Below, in pieces: positions 50,770-59,588 of a stretch of DNA of 64,000 nt (within the stretch, counting starts at the first letter, position 1; each line of letters opens with the position of its first letter). Source of the stretch: CAYVRJ01 sp964453645 (GTDB lineage Bacteria > Bacillota > Clostridia > Christensenellales > JAWKQI01); contig CAYVRJ010000005.1 of the NCBI GenBank assembly GCA_964453645.1, positions 1-64,000 of the forward strand, given 5' to 3'. A program made the translations under genes and the position numbers. Under the pieces are notes generated by a model. The model did not search any database, was not told the origin of the DNA, and was given only the letters and a program-made list of their open reading frames with translations.

Positions 50770-51686
50770 GAATTTTAGAGATCATTTCGGATTACGATGC
50801 AATTGCCTTAAAAAACGATAAAAAGCACCGACAGCGGTTGGAGGAAGTGTTTCGGGTCTGCCCGAAACTTCAGGAAGTGTGGCAGGAAATTGAACTCACC
50901 CAAGTTCAGCGGCTTTCCAACGCACTGTTTATAAACCCGGAAAAGCGCAAGTTCGATGACGAAACCTTTCGCTCCTTGTTGCAAAAAAAAGTTGATTTAC
51001 TAAAAGCTTCGGGGTTTGACGCAGAGTATTTAGACCCCATTTATAATTGCCCACTCTGTAAAGACACGGGGTATTCCGATTTGGAAAAGACAATTTATTG
51101 CACCTGCGTATTTGATAAGTTATACGCCCACCGCAAGAGGGAGCTTAGGCACGAAACCTCCATTGAGGATTTTGATTTTAAAGCCTACACCAACGAAGAG
51201 CATAAAAAAATATTGCAGACCATCGTCTCCAACTTAAAGATTTTTTTAAAGAAATATCCCGAAACCAAGAATAAGATTTTGGTGCTCTCTGGGGGCACGG
51301 GAGTTGGTAAAACTTTTTTGCTAAAATCCCTCACCAACAGCTTGCTGACCATGGGGGTGGATGCCCTGTACGCCACGGCCTTTGAAATGTTTGGAAAATT
51401 CCACAGCCACCGCTTGGGCAGTGACGCAGACATTGAACAGTACGAAAATGCAGAAGTGCTGCTCATCGACGATTTAGGCACCGAGGCCAACACAACCAAT
51501 GTGACGGTGGAATATTTTTACCGATTGTTGGAACTGAGAAAATATAAATTGACATTCATTGCAACAAACCTCACTCCCGGCAAACAGATGATCGACAAAT
51601 ATGTGGATCGAATCTTCTCCCGGCTGGTGGACGAGCGCAACGCCAAGTGGTATATGATCAAGGGTGTGGACTTGCGGCTCAGCTAG
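50766..51686 (+). CDS. dnaI: DnaC/DnaI-like helicase loader ATPase
   Basis: A 306-residue AAA+ ATPase. An N-terminal region ends in a Cys-rich segment (CPLCKDTGYSDLEKTIYCTC, about 95-116) typical of DnaI-type loaders; Walker A is SGGTGVGKTF and Walker B VLLIDDLGTEA. It loads the replicative helicase with the DnaD protein encoded just before. Its ATG overlaps the dnaD stop. Confidence 0.9.
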   Translation: MRILEIISDYDAIALKNDKKHRQRLEEVFRVCPKLQEVWQEIELTQVQRLSNALFINPEKRKFDDETFRSLLQKKVDLLKASGFDAEYLDPIYNCPLCKDTGYSDLEKTIYCTCVFDKLYAHRKRELRHETSIEDFDFKAYTNEEHKKILQTIVSNLKIFLKKYPETKNKILVLSGGTGVGKTFLLKSLTNSLLTMGVDALYATAFEMFGKFHSHRLGSDADIEQYENAEVLLIDDLGTEANTTNVTVEYFYRLLELRKYKLTFIATNLTPGKQMIDKYVDRIFSRLVDERNAKWYMIKGVDLRLS

Positions 51687-51691
51687 TTTTG

Positions 51692-52420
51692 TTAACTGTC
51701 CGATTCGTACTGGGCGGCATAAGCCGTATCGGGATTTTTTTCGTTGGTATAAAAGGTCTGCCCTGCGTCTAAACTGGCATAACCATCGGCCCCCACCACA
51801 ATGTGATCCAGCAACCGCACGTCGATGGCGTTTAACAGGCGCATACACTGATTGGTCAGCTCAATGTCGGCAGAGGAGGGCACAGAGGTTCCCCCGGGAT
51901 GGTTGTGGGCGATGATGACCTTCACAGCGTTGCTTCGAATAACTTCCCGCACGATCTTTCGAGCATACATGGGCACTTCGTTCACCGTACCTTCGGCGAT
52001 TAAGGCGATGTTGATAATGCGGGAGCGGATGTCTAGGCATGCGATGTATAACTTTTCGTTTTTTTCCCCCATATACAGTTTTTGAAAAAAATCACCTGCA
52101 TCCCCGATGTTTTTAATTTGATGGTTGGAACGGCTCTGTTCGATGGAGTAGTAGCGCATCAATTTGGGAATGAGGGTGAAGAAGGATGCAGCGTGGTGCC
52201 CCACTCCCTTAATGTCCATCAGCTCGTCCACACTGGCCTCCAGCACACCCGAAACCGAGCCAAATTCACGGATGAGGGAATGTGCTAAGGGGTTGGTGTC
52301 CCCCTGGGGAATGGTAAAAAAGAGCATCAACTCCAGCACCTCGTGGGGTTCAAAGGAGTTTAGCCCTTCCCGTTCACATCTGTCTTTCAGTCGTTTTCGA
52401 TGGCCTGTGTGCTCGTTCAT
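51692..52420 (-). CDS. radC: RadC family protein (JAB1/MPN domain)
   Basis: A 242-residue protein. Residues 1-85 form a UPF0758 N-terminal helix-hairpin-helix region (DIKGVGHHAASFF); the RadC JAB domain follows with the metalloprotease-like motif HNHPGGTSVPSSADIELT. Despite the name, a DNA-repair function is not proven for the family. The start at 52420 is chosen because it begins MNEHTGHRKRLKDRCEREG, the usual family start. It follows the flavin-binding gene by 13 bases. Confidence 0.88.
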   Translation of the reverse strand: MNEHTGHRKRLKDRCEREGLNSFEPHEVLELMLFFTIPQGDTNPLAHSLIREFGSVSGVLEASVDELMDIKGVGHHAASFFTLIPKLMRYYSIEQSRSNHQIKNIGDAGDFFQKLYMGEKNEKLYIACLDIRSRIINIALIAEGTVNEVPMYARKIVREVIRSNAVKVIIAHNHPGGTSVPSSADIELTNQCMRLLNAIDVRLLDHIVVGADGYASLDAGQTFYTNEKNPDTAYAAQYESDS

Positions 52421-52433
52421 GCAAACAACACCG

Positions 52434-52937
52434 TTAGTTTTGTGTGACTGCGACGACCTGTGCGAAATATAGAGTGTGAAAATTATCTTGATTGATGCCG
52501 CCGGTGTACCACTTTTCATAGATCTCGTCAGCCATGTTTACTTTGGAATAGTCAGTTTTAAAGAGGGTTTTGCAGTGGGCAACGAAACCCGGTTCTAAGA
52601 CCATGGGTGCATCCACGTAGTCGGACAAACCCATAGCAAGGCCGAGTTCTGCAATTTTATCGACATCTCTGCCCGATTTTGTGCCGCAGAAGCCGATTTG
52701 TTTGGAAAAGCTTTGGGTGGGTGCATAGAGGGTGAATTCCCCGTGGGCTTCCAATAAGTCGTGGGTGTATCTGGTTTGCCGGACGGGTACCGCCACGTAG
52801 GGGCTACCCCACATCACGCCCGATAGGCACCAGCCGATTGTCATGACGTTGTCACCTTTGGCGGTGACGAGGGTGCCCAATTCGCCGGTGATTCTCATCA
52901 TTTTACCCAGCTCTTCGCATATGCTGAAATTCGCCAT
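52434..52937 (-). CDS. Flavin reductase-like domain protein (flavoredoxin type)
   Basis: A 167-residue protein of the flavin reductase-like / flavoredoxin fold. It has the FMN-contact segments LGTLVTAKGDNVMTIGW near 20-36 and GSPYVAVPVRQTRYTHDLL near 44-62. Family members bind FMN and take part in electron transfer or flavin reduction. AAGGAG precedes the ATG. It is the first gene of a unit with radC. The partner is unknown. Confidence 0.83.
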   Translation of the reverse strand: MANFSICEELGKMMRITGELGTLVTAKGDNVMTIGWCLSGVMWGSPYVAVPVRQTRYTHDLLEAHGEFTLYAPTQSFSKQIGFCGTKSGRDVDKIAELGLAMGLSDYVDAPMVLEPGFVAHCKTLFKTDYSKVNMADEIYEKWYTGGINQDNFHTLYFAQVVAVTQN

Positions 52938-52959
52938 AGTATTCTCCTTATGTTTCTTT

Positions 52960-53146
52960 TATCGGGGGCAGCGCCTCCGGACCCCTTGTTTTGTGGACTC
53001 CGCCCACACCCGCAAGGGGCAATGATTCCCCCTTGACCCCCCTTATTTTTCTAGGGAAAATTATAAAAAATCCCATATAAGGGGTGCAGGGACTCAGTCC
53101 CTGCCGAGGGGGTTAAAGGGGGACGAGTAGTCCCCCCAAATATTTG
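52960..53146. repeat. Mosaic intergenic palindromic repeat, copy 7
   Basis: Between the phosphohexomutase stop and the flavin-binding gene start. Modules: GGGGGCAGCGCCTCC, GTGGACTCCGCCCAC, GGGGCAATGATTCCCCC, GCAGGGACTCAGTCCCTGC (53087-53105) and GGGGGACGAGTAGTCCCCCC. Confidence 0.75.
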
Positions 53147-54595
53147 CTACACTTCCAGTTTATCATATTTTTCTAAAAAATCAAATATGAATGTTCGAAT
53201 GAACGTTCCGTCATCGCACTCGTAGTTAATGGGCATCACCGGGTCGTGTAGCGACATACGCAGCAAACACCAACCGTCCTCAAAGGCAACCCGCACACCC
53301 TCATAGTTGGGCTTTTCTAAGTTCATTCCCGGTGTCACACTGCACAGGGTTTCAAAATCCTTGAGCACCCCATTGCCATAGGTTAAGAAATCGTCGTCGT
53401 GTATCTTCACCCGAATCTCTTCGGAAATCTTCGCTTCCTTTAACCCCGCAATGAGCGAGGACAAACTCTTTCCCGACTTCTTAAGCTTTGCAAACTTGAT
53501 CAGCGCTTCCACAATCATGTACGCACCGTCGTCCAAAAAATAATTGGAAATAAAGGCACAGTGCCCCGACGTTTCAATTGCTAGGGCACAGTGGGTGTCC
53601 TCCCCGTTTAAGCGAACGGCTTCGTTGATCACGTTTTTATACCCACGCTTAAACCGATGGTGCTTTCCGCCAATGGACTTGATGTAGTCCGTCAGCCCTG
53701 CCGATGTAATAGAATCGGTGACAATGGTTGTGTTTGGATATTGATCCACCACAATGGCAGACATCAGCGCAACCAAGCGATTGCGGTTGATCTCCGCACC
53801 GTTGCCGTCCACCAATGCAGCGCGATCCACGTCCGTATCAAATATAATACCCAGATCGGCCTTCTCCCTAAGCACCAGCTTGGAAAAACCGTCCATCACG
53901 TCTTTGAGTTCGGGGTTGGGGATGTGGTTGGGGAAGTTGCCGTCGGGGTCTAAATAAACACTGCCCGTTGTATCCGCACCCAGAGGGGTGAGTATTTTAT
54001 CTGCAAAAAATCCACCCACGCCGTTGCCCGCATCCACCAAAATTTTTGTGCCCGCAAAGGGGGTTTCTTCTCCCGTACGACTGCGAATCATTTCAACTAA
54101 ATTTTGTGCATAGCGTGAGAGAAAATCAAACTCCGTAGCTTCAAACTGCAAGTCCTCCCCCAGATGCAGGTTTTGTGCAATGGAGAGGATCACGCTGATT
54201 TGGGATTTGTTCAGCCCTCCCTCTCTTGTAAAAAACTTGAGTCCGTTGCGCTCCTTGGGCAAGTGGCTGGCGGTGAGCATAATGGCACCGTCGCAGGAGA
54301 GCTCATCGTCTAAGATAGACATAAACATGGAGGGCGTTGAAGCATAGTTAAAATTATAAACGGTTGCCCCGATCTGGCACAGCCCTGCCATCACCCCACT
54401 TGAAAGCGTTTCCCCGGTTAAGCGGGAATCCCTGCCCACGCTGATGGTTAAAGATTCCTTACCCAGCAAATCTTTTAGGAAGATGCCAAAGGCAGCAGCA
54501 ATTTTTTTGGCAGTTTGCGCCGTGAGGTTGGTGTTTTCCCCCATGGCAATGCCCCGAACGTCTGATCCGTTTTGTAGTTTTGTAAGGTCACTCAT
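53147..54595 (-). CDS. Phosphohexomutase family protein (PMM/PGM type)
   Basis: A 482-residue alpha-D-phosphohexomutase with the four-domain order: the active-site serine loop TASHLPKERNGLKFF (TASHNP in most members), the metal loop DTDVDRAALVD, the sugar-binding loop ETSGHCAFIS and the C-terminal phosphate loop near VRVAFEDGW. It interconverts 1- and 6-phosphates of glucose, mannose or related sugars. GGAGGG precedes the ATG. It is the last gene of the kinase-PHP-SDR-dehydrogenase operon, 28 bases after the dehydrogenase, so its substrate may be a product of that pathway. Confidence 0.88.
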   Translation of the reverse strand: MSDLTKLQNGSDVRGIAMGENTNLTAQTAKKIAAAFGIFLKDLLGKESLTISVGRDSRLTGETLSSGVMAGLCQIGATVYNFNYASTPSMFMSILDDELSCDGAIMLTASHLPKERNGLKFFTREGGLNKSQISVILSIAQNLHLGEDLQFEATEFDFLSRYAQNLVEMIRSRTGEETPFAGTKILVDAGNGVGGFFADKILTPLGADTTGSVYLDPDGNFPNHIPNPELKDVMDGFSKLVLREKADLGIIFDTDVDRAALVDGNGAEINRNRLVALMSAIVVDQYPNTTIVTDSITSAGLTDYIKSIGGKHHRFKRGYKNVINEAVRLNGEDTHCALAIETSGHCAFISNYFLDDGAYMIVEALIKFAKLKKSGKSLSSLIAGLKEAKISEEIRVKIHDDDFLTYGNGVLKDFETLCSVTPGMNLEKPNYEGVRVAFEDGWCLLRMSLHDPVMPINYECDDGTFIRTFIFDFLEKYDKLEV

Positions 54596-54623
54596 GTTGT
54601 CCCTCCATGTATTTTACAGTGAA

Positions 54624-55889
54624 TTAAGCGATGGGTTTGGCGTTTTTAAGGAGATATTTCTCCGCCTCGCCGCACCACAGCATGTTGTTTTTAGATACGA
54701 TTTCGTGAAGTTTTAAAAACAGCGGATCAGCCTTTCCCGCTTCTAAAAAATCGGTGATGGCCGTTAAGGGCAGGTCGATGTGGGTATAGATTAACTTCTT
54801 ACCTCCGGCAATGTTTGGCAGATCCAAGGTTGTTTGCGCCGCAGCGTTTAATCCCCCGATGTGGGTGACCATGGCGGTGGGGTTTAGGATTTTCTTGGCC
54901 ATTAAGTCTAGGGATTCCCGCATGTCGTCGTTGTTGCCGCCCGAGGTGCCACAGATGTGGGTTGCAGCGTAGTGCACGTTATAGAAGTTAAACTCCGCCC
55001 GAAACTCGGTGTTGGAGGGGCCTGCAAAGAAGTTGAGGCATCCGTCTTGCCCCAGCACCCGGTCTCCCTGCTCCACCACTGGCTTCACCGGGGCAAACAC
55101 AAACACGTCGTCGTAACCCGTGCCCCCCGACAGCTCCATGAGTTTGGCAACGCCATCAATATCCTTGGTGTTTAAATAAATCAGCTCAATACCCCGTTTC
55201 TTTGCATCCTCAGGGGTGAACAGGCTCTTAGCACGGCTCAGCCTGGCTTCGTCCACGTCGGTGACCACCAACAGTTTGGGGTTGCGGTCGGGGTTGTGCA
55301 GCGCATAGTCGATGGCACCCAGTCCCATGGGGCCAACTCCCGCAAGAATGGCCATTTTGCCATCCCGAACAATACCCATGTCGTGGACATAGGAACCCTG
55401 CTTGGTGTGATAACTTGCGTGGAACGCACCCACACAGCAAGACATGGGTTCGGCTAGGGAACCCAAATAATAAATATCCGAATCAAATTTTAACAGACAG
55501 TCCATCTCCATAATTTCAGGAGGGATGATCACATAGGTTGCGTTACCCCCGCAGTACTCATAGGAGTAACCCGGGGCGGTGAGTGAACCGTTTTTGTTGT
55601 GGGCAGGTTGAATGGCAAACCGCTCCCCTGCACGGAACTTGTCCTTCCACTTTGCCCCCACTTCCACGATTTCTCCGCAGAACTCGTGGCCGATGATGGT
55701 TGGGTTGCTGGCGATGTCGTCGGGCACACGCTTGTGATCCGCACCTTGGATTGCAGCCTTGTAGGAGGACATGCACAGGGAGTCGGACACCACCTTGGCT
55801 AAAATCTCATCCTCTTTTAAGGGGGGAAGCTCGAAGGTTTCGGTTCTCAGATCGTTTTTGCCATATATTCTAACAGCAGTGGTTTTCAT
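54624..55889 (-). CDS. Zinc-type alcohol dehydrogenase (sorbose-1-phosphate reductase-like)
   Basis: A 421-residue medium-chain dehydrogenase. It has the GroES-like N-terminal domain with IIGHEFCGEIVEVG, a LAEPMSCCVGAFH segment at the domain junction and a Rossmann motif AGVGPMGLGAIDYAL. The catalytic zinc Cys/His (LCMSSYKAA; GHE) seem present, while the four-Cys structural zinc loop is not evident. It is longer than usual MDRs (about 350) and recalls L-sorbose-1-phosphate reductase SorE. AAAGGAG precedes the ATG. It lies between the SDR and mutase genes. Confidence 0.82.
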   Translation of the reverse strand: MKTTAVRIYGKNDLRTETFELPPLKEDEILAKVVSDSLCMSSYKAAIQGADHKRVPDDIASNPTIIGHEFCGEIVEVGAKWKDKFRAGERFAIQPAHNKNGSLTAPGYSYEYCGGNATYVIIPPEIMEMDCLLKFDSDIYYLGSLAEPMSCCVGAFHASYHTKQGSYVHDMGIVRDGKMAILAGVGPMGLGAIDYALHNPDRNPKLLVVTDVDEARLSRAKSLFTPEDAKKRGIELIYLNTKDIDGVAKLMELSGGTGYDDVFVFAPVKPVVEQGDRVLGQDGCLNFFAGPSNTEFRAEFNFYNVHYAATHICGTSGGNNDDMRESLDLMAKKILNPTAMVTHIGGLNAAAQTTLDLPNIAGGKKLIYTHIDLPLTAITDFLEAGKADPLFLKLHEIVSKNNMLWCGEAEKYLLKNAKPIA

Positions 55890-55901
55890 ATGTATTCTCC
55901 T

Positions 55902-56681
55902 TTATCTCATTTCCTGACCGCCAGTGACGTTAATCGCCTGACCGGTCATATAACTCGCCAGATCCGAACAGAGGAAGGTGCACACGTTGGCCACATCCTC
56001 GTATTCACAGCCCCTGCCCATGGGCACTTGCGCCAAGTATTTCTGGCGAATCTCCTCTTCGGAGCAGTTTTGGTTTTTGGCGTACTGCTTAAACAAGCTG
56101 TTCACCCACAGGGGGCTGGACAACATGTTGCCGGGGCACACGGCGTTAATGCGCACATTAAAGGGTGCAAACTCCAGCGCAAGAGACTGTACCAGCCCAA
56201 TGCCCCCAAATTTAGAAGCTGCATACGCCGAGTTTCTAAAGGAACCCTTCTTACCCGACTTGGAGTTCACTTGCACAATGGCACCCTCTTTGCGCTCCAT
56301 GAAGTGGTCTGCACAGGCTTTGACAATATTATAGTTCCCGCAAAGGTTCACGTCTATCACTTTTTTCCACTTATCGGCATCGAACTCGTTGATCGCACCC
56401 GAGAGCAGAATGGCAGCGTTGGAGATGAGGATATCCAACTTGCCGTATTTTTTAATAACAGCCTGAAATGCAACTTCACACTGGCTGTAATCGGTGACAT
56501 CACAAGCGATTGCCAAAGCGTTGTCAAGCTTATCCGCAACCAACTTTGCACTCTCAAGATTAATATCGGCAACTGCAACGGTTGCACCTTCATCGTTAAA
56601 GCGCTGACAGAGCGCTTCGCCTAAACCCTGTGCACCTCCGGTGATGAGGGCCACTTTACCCTTGAGTAATCCTAGATTCAT
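55902..56681 (-). CDS. Short-chain dehydrogenase/reductase (sorbitol-6-phosphate dehydrogenase-like)
   Basis: A 259-residue classical SDR with the cofactor motif TGGAQGLGEAL, ISNAAI and the catalytic Ser-Tyr-Lys in VNSKSGKKGSFRNSAYAASK (Tyr-x3-Lys). Best fit is the sugar-alcohol-phosphate dehydrogenase group, NAD(P)-dependent. ATG 56681 has AAGGAGA upstream; a longer open frame into the PHP gene has no ribosome site. Third gene of the operon. Confidence 0.85.
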   Translation of the reverse strand: MNLGLLKGKVALITGGAQGLGEALCQRFNDEGATVAVADINLESAKLVADKLDNALAIACDVTDYSQCEVAFQAVIKKYGKLDILISNAAILLSGAINEFDADKWKKVIDVNLCGNYNIVKACADHFMERKEGAIVQVNSKSGKKGSFRNSAYAASKFGGIGLVQSLALEFAPFNVRINAVCPGNMLSSPLWVNSLFKQYAKNQNCSEEEIRQKYLAQVPMGRGCEYEDVANVCTFLCSDLASYMTGQAINVTGGQEMR

Positions 56682-56703
56682 AGCTTCAATCTCCTTCGTT
56701 TGA

Positions 56704-57975
56704 TTATTCACATAATGTCTTGCCGTATGCTGCAAATTCCGCAACTTTTTCGTTAAGCGGTTTGGAAACGTCTCCAAACAATCCCGCTTCCTTGCCCCCT
56801 TTTGTAATCCGCTCCTCGTGGGCGATTAAGGCAAAGGTGTTGTCATAGGCATCGGCATAGAGTTCTCCCCGCATCTTTTCGCAGATGAAGGGTTGGCTGG
56901 GTTGGTTGAGATCCTCCCCGCAAATTTCAAATAAATCGTATGTGGCACAGACTTTCTTTACATTTTGAATTTGTTCGTCGGTGTTGCGAGAGGGCATATA
57001 CGCACAGCCGTTAAAGCCCATCTTCTTAAAGGTGCCTAGTATAAACTCCAAGTTGTCGTCCTCGTACTTGGCTGCTTTTTTGTCCCCGGTGACGGAGCTG
57101 ATTTGGTCGCCCAAGTAACAGTAGGTGAGGATGGCACCCGTGTCGTCGCACAGCTTGCGGATCACGGCGAGGGGGGGGCAGTCCGCTCCGCCCTTCACAT
57201 ATACTTTGTCCAAAAATTCTGCTTTAAACAACCCCAGCAGGTCGTAGATATAGTGGGGGTTACTCTCGTTTAAAAGTGCAGCCTTTGCTTTATCTGATAC
57301 AGTTATTTTTAGTTCGTCCGTCAAATAGCTAATCAGCTTTTCTCCCTTGCCCAAGCGATCCATGAGTATTTTTGCCAGAGCAAAGAGCAAGTACCGCTCG
57401 GTGATGGTGCCCCCTTGGTTAAACTGGGTTAAGGGCAGCACGTCTCGCTCAAAGTCGTATTCAATGCCGTAGGGTTTTAAAAGATTCGCAATGCCATCGG
57501 CCATCTGCTTGGTGCGCTCCAGCCGAGCCTGGCGATAGGGGGCTAAAATTTCGTTCATCTCCTCCAAGCGGTTGTGGGGCAGCCCCTGCACCGTCACATA
57601 AGCCACACCCGCTTGCTCGGGATTGTTTAATTTAAAGGTGCCCAGTTCACTGTCCGTCAAATCACACCGCACCTCAAACCCACAGCTCACCGGCATGCCT
57701 AAGATTTTAGCTGCTTCTAAGAATTCGGAAACGCCAGCAACACTGTCGTGGTCCACAATTCCTGCCGTCTTAAGCCCTGCCATATAGGAGCGGTATACCG
57801 CCTCGGCAGGGGAATAGGGGGAGAAGGAATAGGTGGTGTGGATGTGGTTGTTCACATCCCTCTGTGGGGGAATGGGTTTTAATTCCCCACTGTCAATTTT
57901 TTTCTTCAATTCCAAAAGAGCAGACAACCGCTCGGATTTTGTTCCCCCATGTAACTGTTCTATGAGTTGATCCAT
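56704..57975 (-). CDS. PHP domain protein
   Basis: A 423-residue protein with an N-terminal PHP (polymerase and histidinol phosphatase) domain: HIHTTYSFSPYS near 44, IVDHDSVAGV near 95 and the Glu in CGFEVRCDL. These residues bind metals in PHP phosphoesterases. The C-terminal half is unassigned. Such PHP proteins are found beside rhamnulokinase-type kinases in some Clostridia; a phosphoesterase or isomerase-like step on a sugar phosphate is a guess. It lies 12 bases after the kinase gene. Confidence 0.75.
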   Translation of the reverse strand: MDQLIEQLHGGTKSERLSALLELKKKIDSGELKPIPPQRDVNNHIHTTYSFSPYSPAEAVYRSYMAGLKTAGIVDHDSVAGVSEFLEAAKILGMPVSCGFEVRCDLTDSELGTFKLNNPEQAGVAYVTVQGLPHNRLEEMNEILAPYRQARLERTKQMADGIANLLKPYGIEYDFERDVLPLTQFNQGGTITERYLLFALAKILMDRLGKGEKLISYLTDELKITVSDKAKAALLNESNPHYIYDLLGLFKAEFLDKVYVKGGADCPPLAVIRKLCDDTGAILTYCYLGDQISSVTGDKKAAKYEDDNLEFILGTFKKMGFNGCAYMPSRNTDEQIQNVKKVCATYDLFEICGEDLNQPSQPFICEKMRGELYADAYDNTFALIAHEERITKGGKEAGLFGDVSKPLNEKVAEFAAYGKTLCE

Positions 57976-57987
57976 TTTTAATTCTCC

Positions 57988-59466
57988 TTATTCGTATAAC
58001 TTCAAGAAACGTCCGTAGGCGTCGTCCCACATGGCCGTCTCCTGGGGTTCGTACTCGGTCTGTTCAAAAGATGCCCGCAGGCAGTCGTTCACCTGGGAAT
58101 CGGTGATTTCACCCAGTGCCTTTAGCTGGGTCATGATATTGCCGATGGCAGTGGCTTCCACAGGGCCGCACACGGTGTGTAAGCCCGTTGCGTTTGCGGC
58201 AAATTGGTTGAGAATCTTGTTTTTGATTCCCCCGCCCACGATGTGCAGCACGTCTGCTTTTTTACCCACGGCCTGTGCAAACCCTTCCAGCGCCCAACGG
58301 TAGCGCAGCGCAATACTCTCGAAGGCACAGCGCATGATCTCCCCTTTCGTTTGGGGTACATACTGATTGGTTTTGGCACAAAACTCTTGGATTCTGCCGG
58401 GCATATTCATTGCCGAATTAAAATCGTCGGGGCGAATGAAACACTGGAAGGGTTTGGCGTTCATTGCCGCACTCTCCAGTTCGTCGAAGGAAAGCTCCTG
58501 CCCTTCCCGATCCCAGTGGCGCTTTAACTCTTGGGTGATCCACAATCCCACGATGTTGATTAGCGGACGGAAACGCCCGTCTGCCGTACCTTCGTTGGAA
58601 ATGTTGTGATCGAATATGTGGTCGGACATCAAGGGTTTATCCGAAATCATGCCGATGAGCGACCAAGTTCCGCTGGATATAAAGGCAAAGTTTTTACTCT
58701 TGGCGGGCACAGCCGCAACGGCGGAAGCCGTGTCGTGGGAGGCGACGGATATGACGGAAACGTCTTTTAAACCCACTTCCTGTTCGATAATGGGCAGCAA
58801 CTTACCCACCACCTTGCCGGGCAGGGAAACCTCTGTAAATATTTCTTTATTGATATTGAGTTTGTCCATAATGGTGTACGACCACTGGTTTGCGTTTACG
58901 TCGAAGAGCTGAGACGTCGTGGCCATGGTAAATTCGGTGTGTTTTTCACCGCAGAGGAAATAGTTGAGCAGATCGGGGGTGAACAGAAGGGTTTTGGCGT
59001 TTTGCACACATTCCTCCCCTCGCTCTATCATGGAATAGAGCTGGTAGATGGTGTTAAACACCAGGGAGGCAATGCCCGTTTGTTCAAAGAGCTTTCTCTT
59101 GCCGCCCAGCCGTTCCTGACAGGCCTCCATGTTCAATGCATTAAAAGCTTCGTCCCGATAACACCGGGGGGTTGAGAGCAGCTGCCCGTGCCGATTGAGC
59201 AGGCCAAAGTCCACGCCCCAGGAATCAATCCCCACACTTGCAAGCTTCTTTGTCCCATGGCTATGTTTGGCAAATTCGTTGAGGCCAACCTTAAGGTTGT
59301 GGAAGAGGCTTAAGGTATCCCAGTACATATAGTCTTTGATGAACACGTAGTTGTTTGGAAAACGGTGAGAGGTGTTGAGTGTAATGGTTTTTCCGTCAAA
59401 TTCGGAAATGATCGTCCTGCCATTGCTGGCACCCAAGTCACAGGCGCATACGTTGAGATTTGCCAT
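57988..59466 (-). CDS. rhaB: Rhamnulokinase-like FGGY sugar kinase
   Basis: A 492-residue FGGY-family kinase closest to rhamnulokinase. It has the N-terminal phosphate motif CDLGASNGRTIISE, the catalytic region GIDSWGVDFGLL, FISSGTWSLIG and the C-terminal HIVGGGIKNKILNQF adenosine motif. RhaB phosphorylates L-rhamnulose at C1. No rhamnose isomerase or rhamnulose-1-phosphate aldolase is present in the operon, so another ketose is possible. GGAGGG precedes the ATG. First gene of the five-gene unit. Confidence 0.85.
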   Translation of the reverse strand: MANLNVCACDLGASNGRTIISEFDGKTITLNTSHRFPNNYVFIKDYMYWDTLSLFHNLKVGLNEFAKHSHGTKKLASVGIDSWGVDFGLLNRHGQLLSTPRCYRDEAFNALNMEACQERLGGKRKLFEQTGIASLVFNTIYQLYSMIERGEECVQNAKTLLFTPDLLNYFLCGEKHTEFTMATTSQLFDVNANQWSYTIMDKLNINKEIFTEVSLPGKVVGKLLPIIEQEVGLKDVSVISVASHDTASAVAAVPAKSKNFAFISSGTWSLIGMISDKPLMSDHIFDHNISNEGTADGRFRPLINIVGLWITQELKRHWDREGQELSFDELESAAMNAKPFQCFIRPDDFNSAMNMPGRIQEFCAKTNQYVPQTKGEIMRCAFESIALRYRWALEGFAQAVGKKADVLHIVGGGIKNKILNQFAANATGLHTVCGPVEATAIGNIMTQLKALGEITDSQVNDCLRASFEQTEYEPQETAMWDDAYGRFLKLYE

Positions 59467-59509
59467 AATATTCCCTCCGCAGATATTTAAAATGAAAGTT
59501 GTTCACTTA

Positions 59510-59538
59510 ATAATATAACATAAAATGAAAATTATCAA
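59510..59538 (-). promoter_or_regulatory. Promoter of the kinase operon
   Basis: On the minus strand: TTGATA, 17 bases, TATTAT, 44 bases before the kinase gene. No clear operator repeat is visible. Confidence 0.55.
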
Positions 59539-59588
59539 CTAATTAATTTAAAAATTTATCATTGGTTATACTAGTACCGGAGGTACGT

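Noticed and set aside
53147..59466. Complete L-rhamnose catabolic operon
   Set aside because: Only the kinase is rhamnose-like. Isomerase, aldolase, regulator and transporter are absent, so I did not call the pathway rhamnose degradation.
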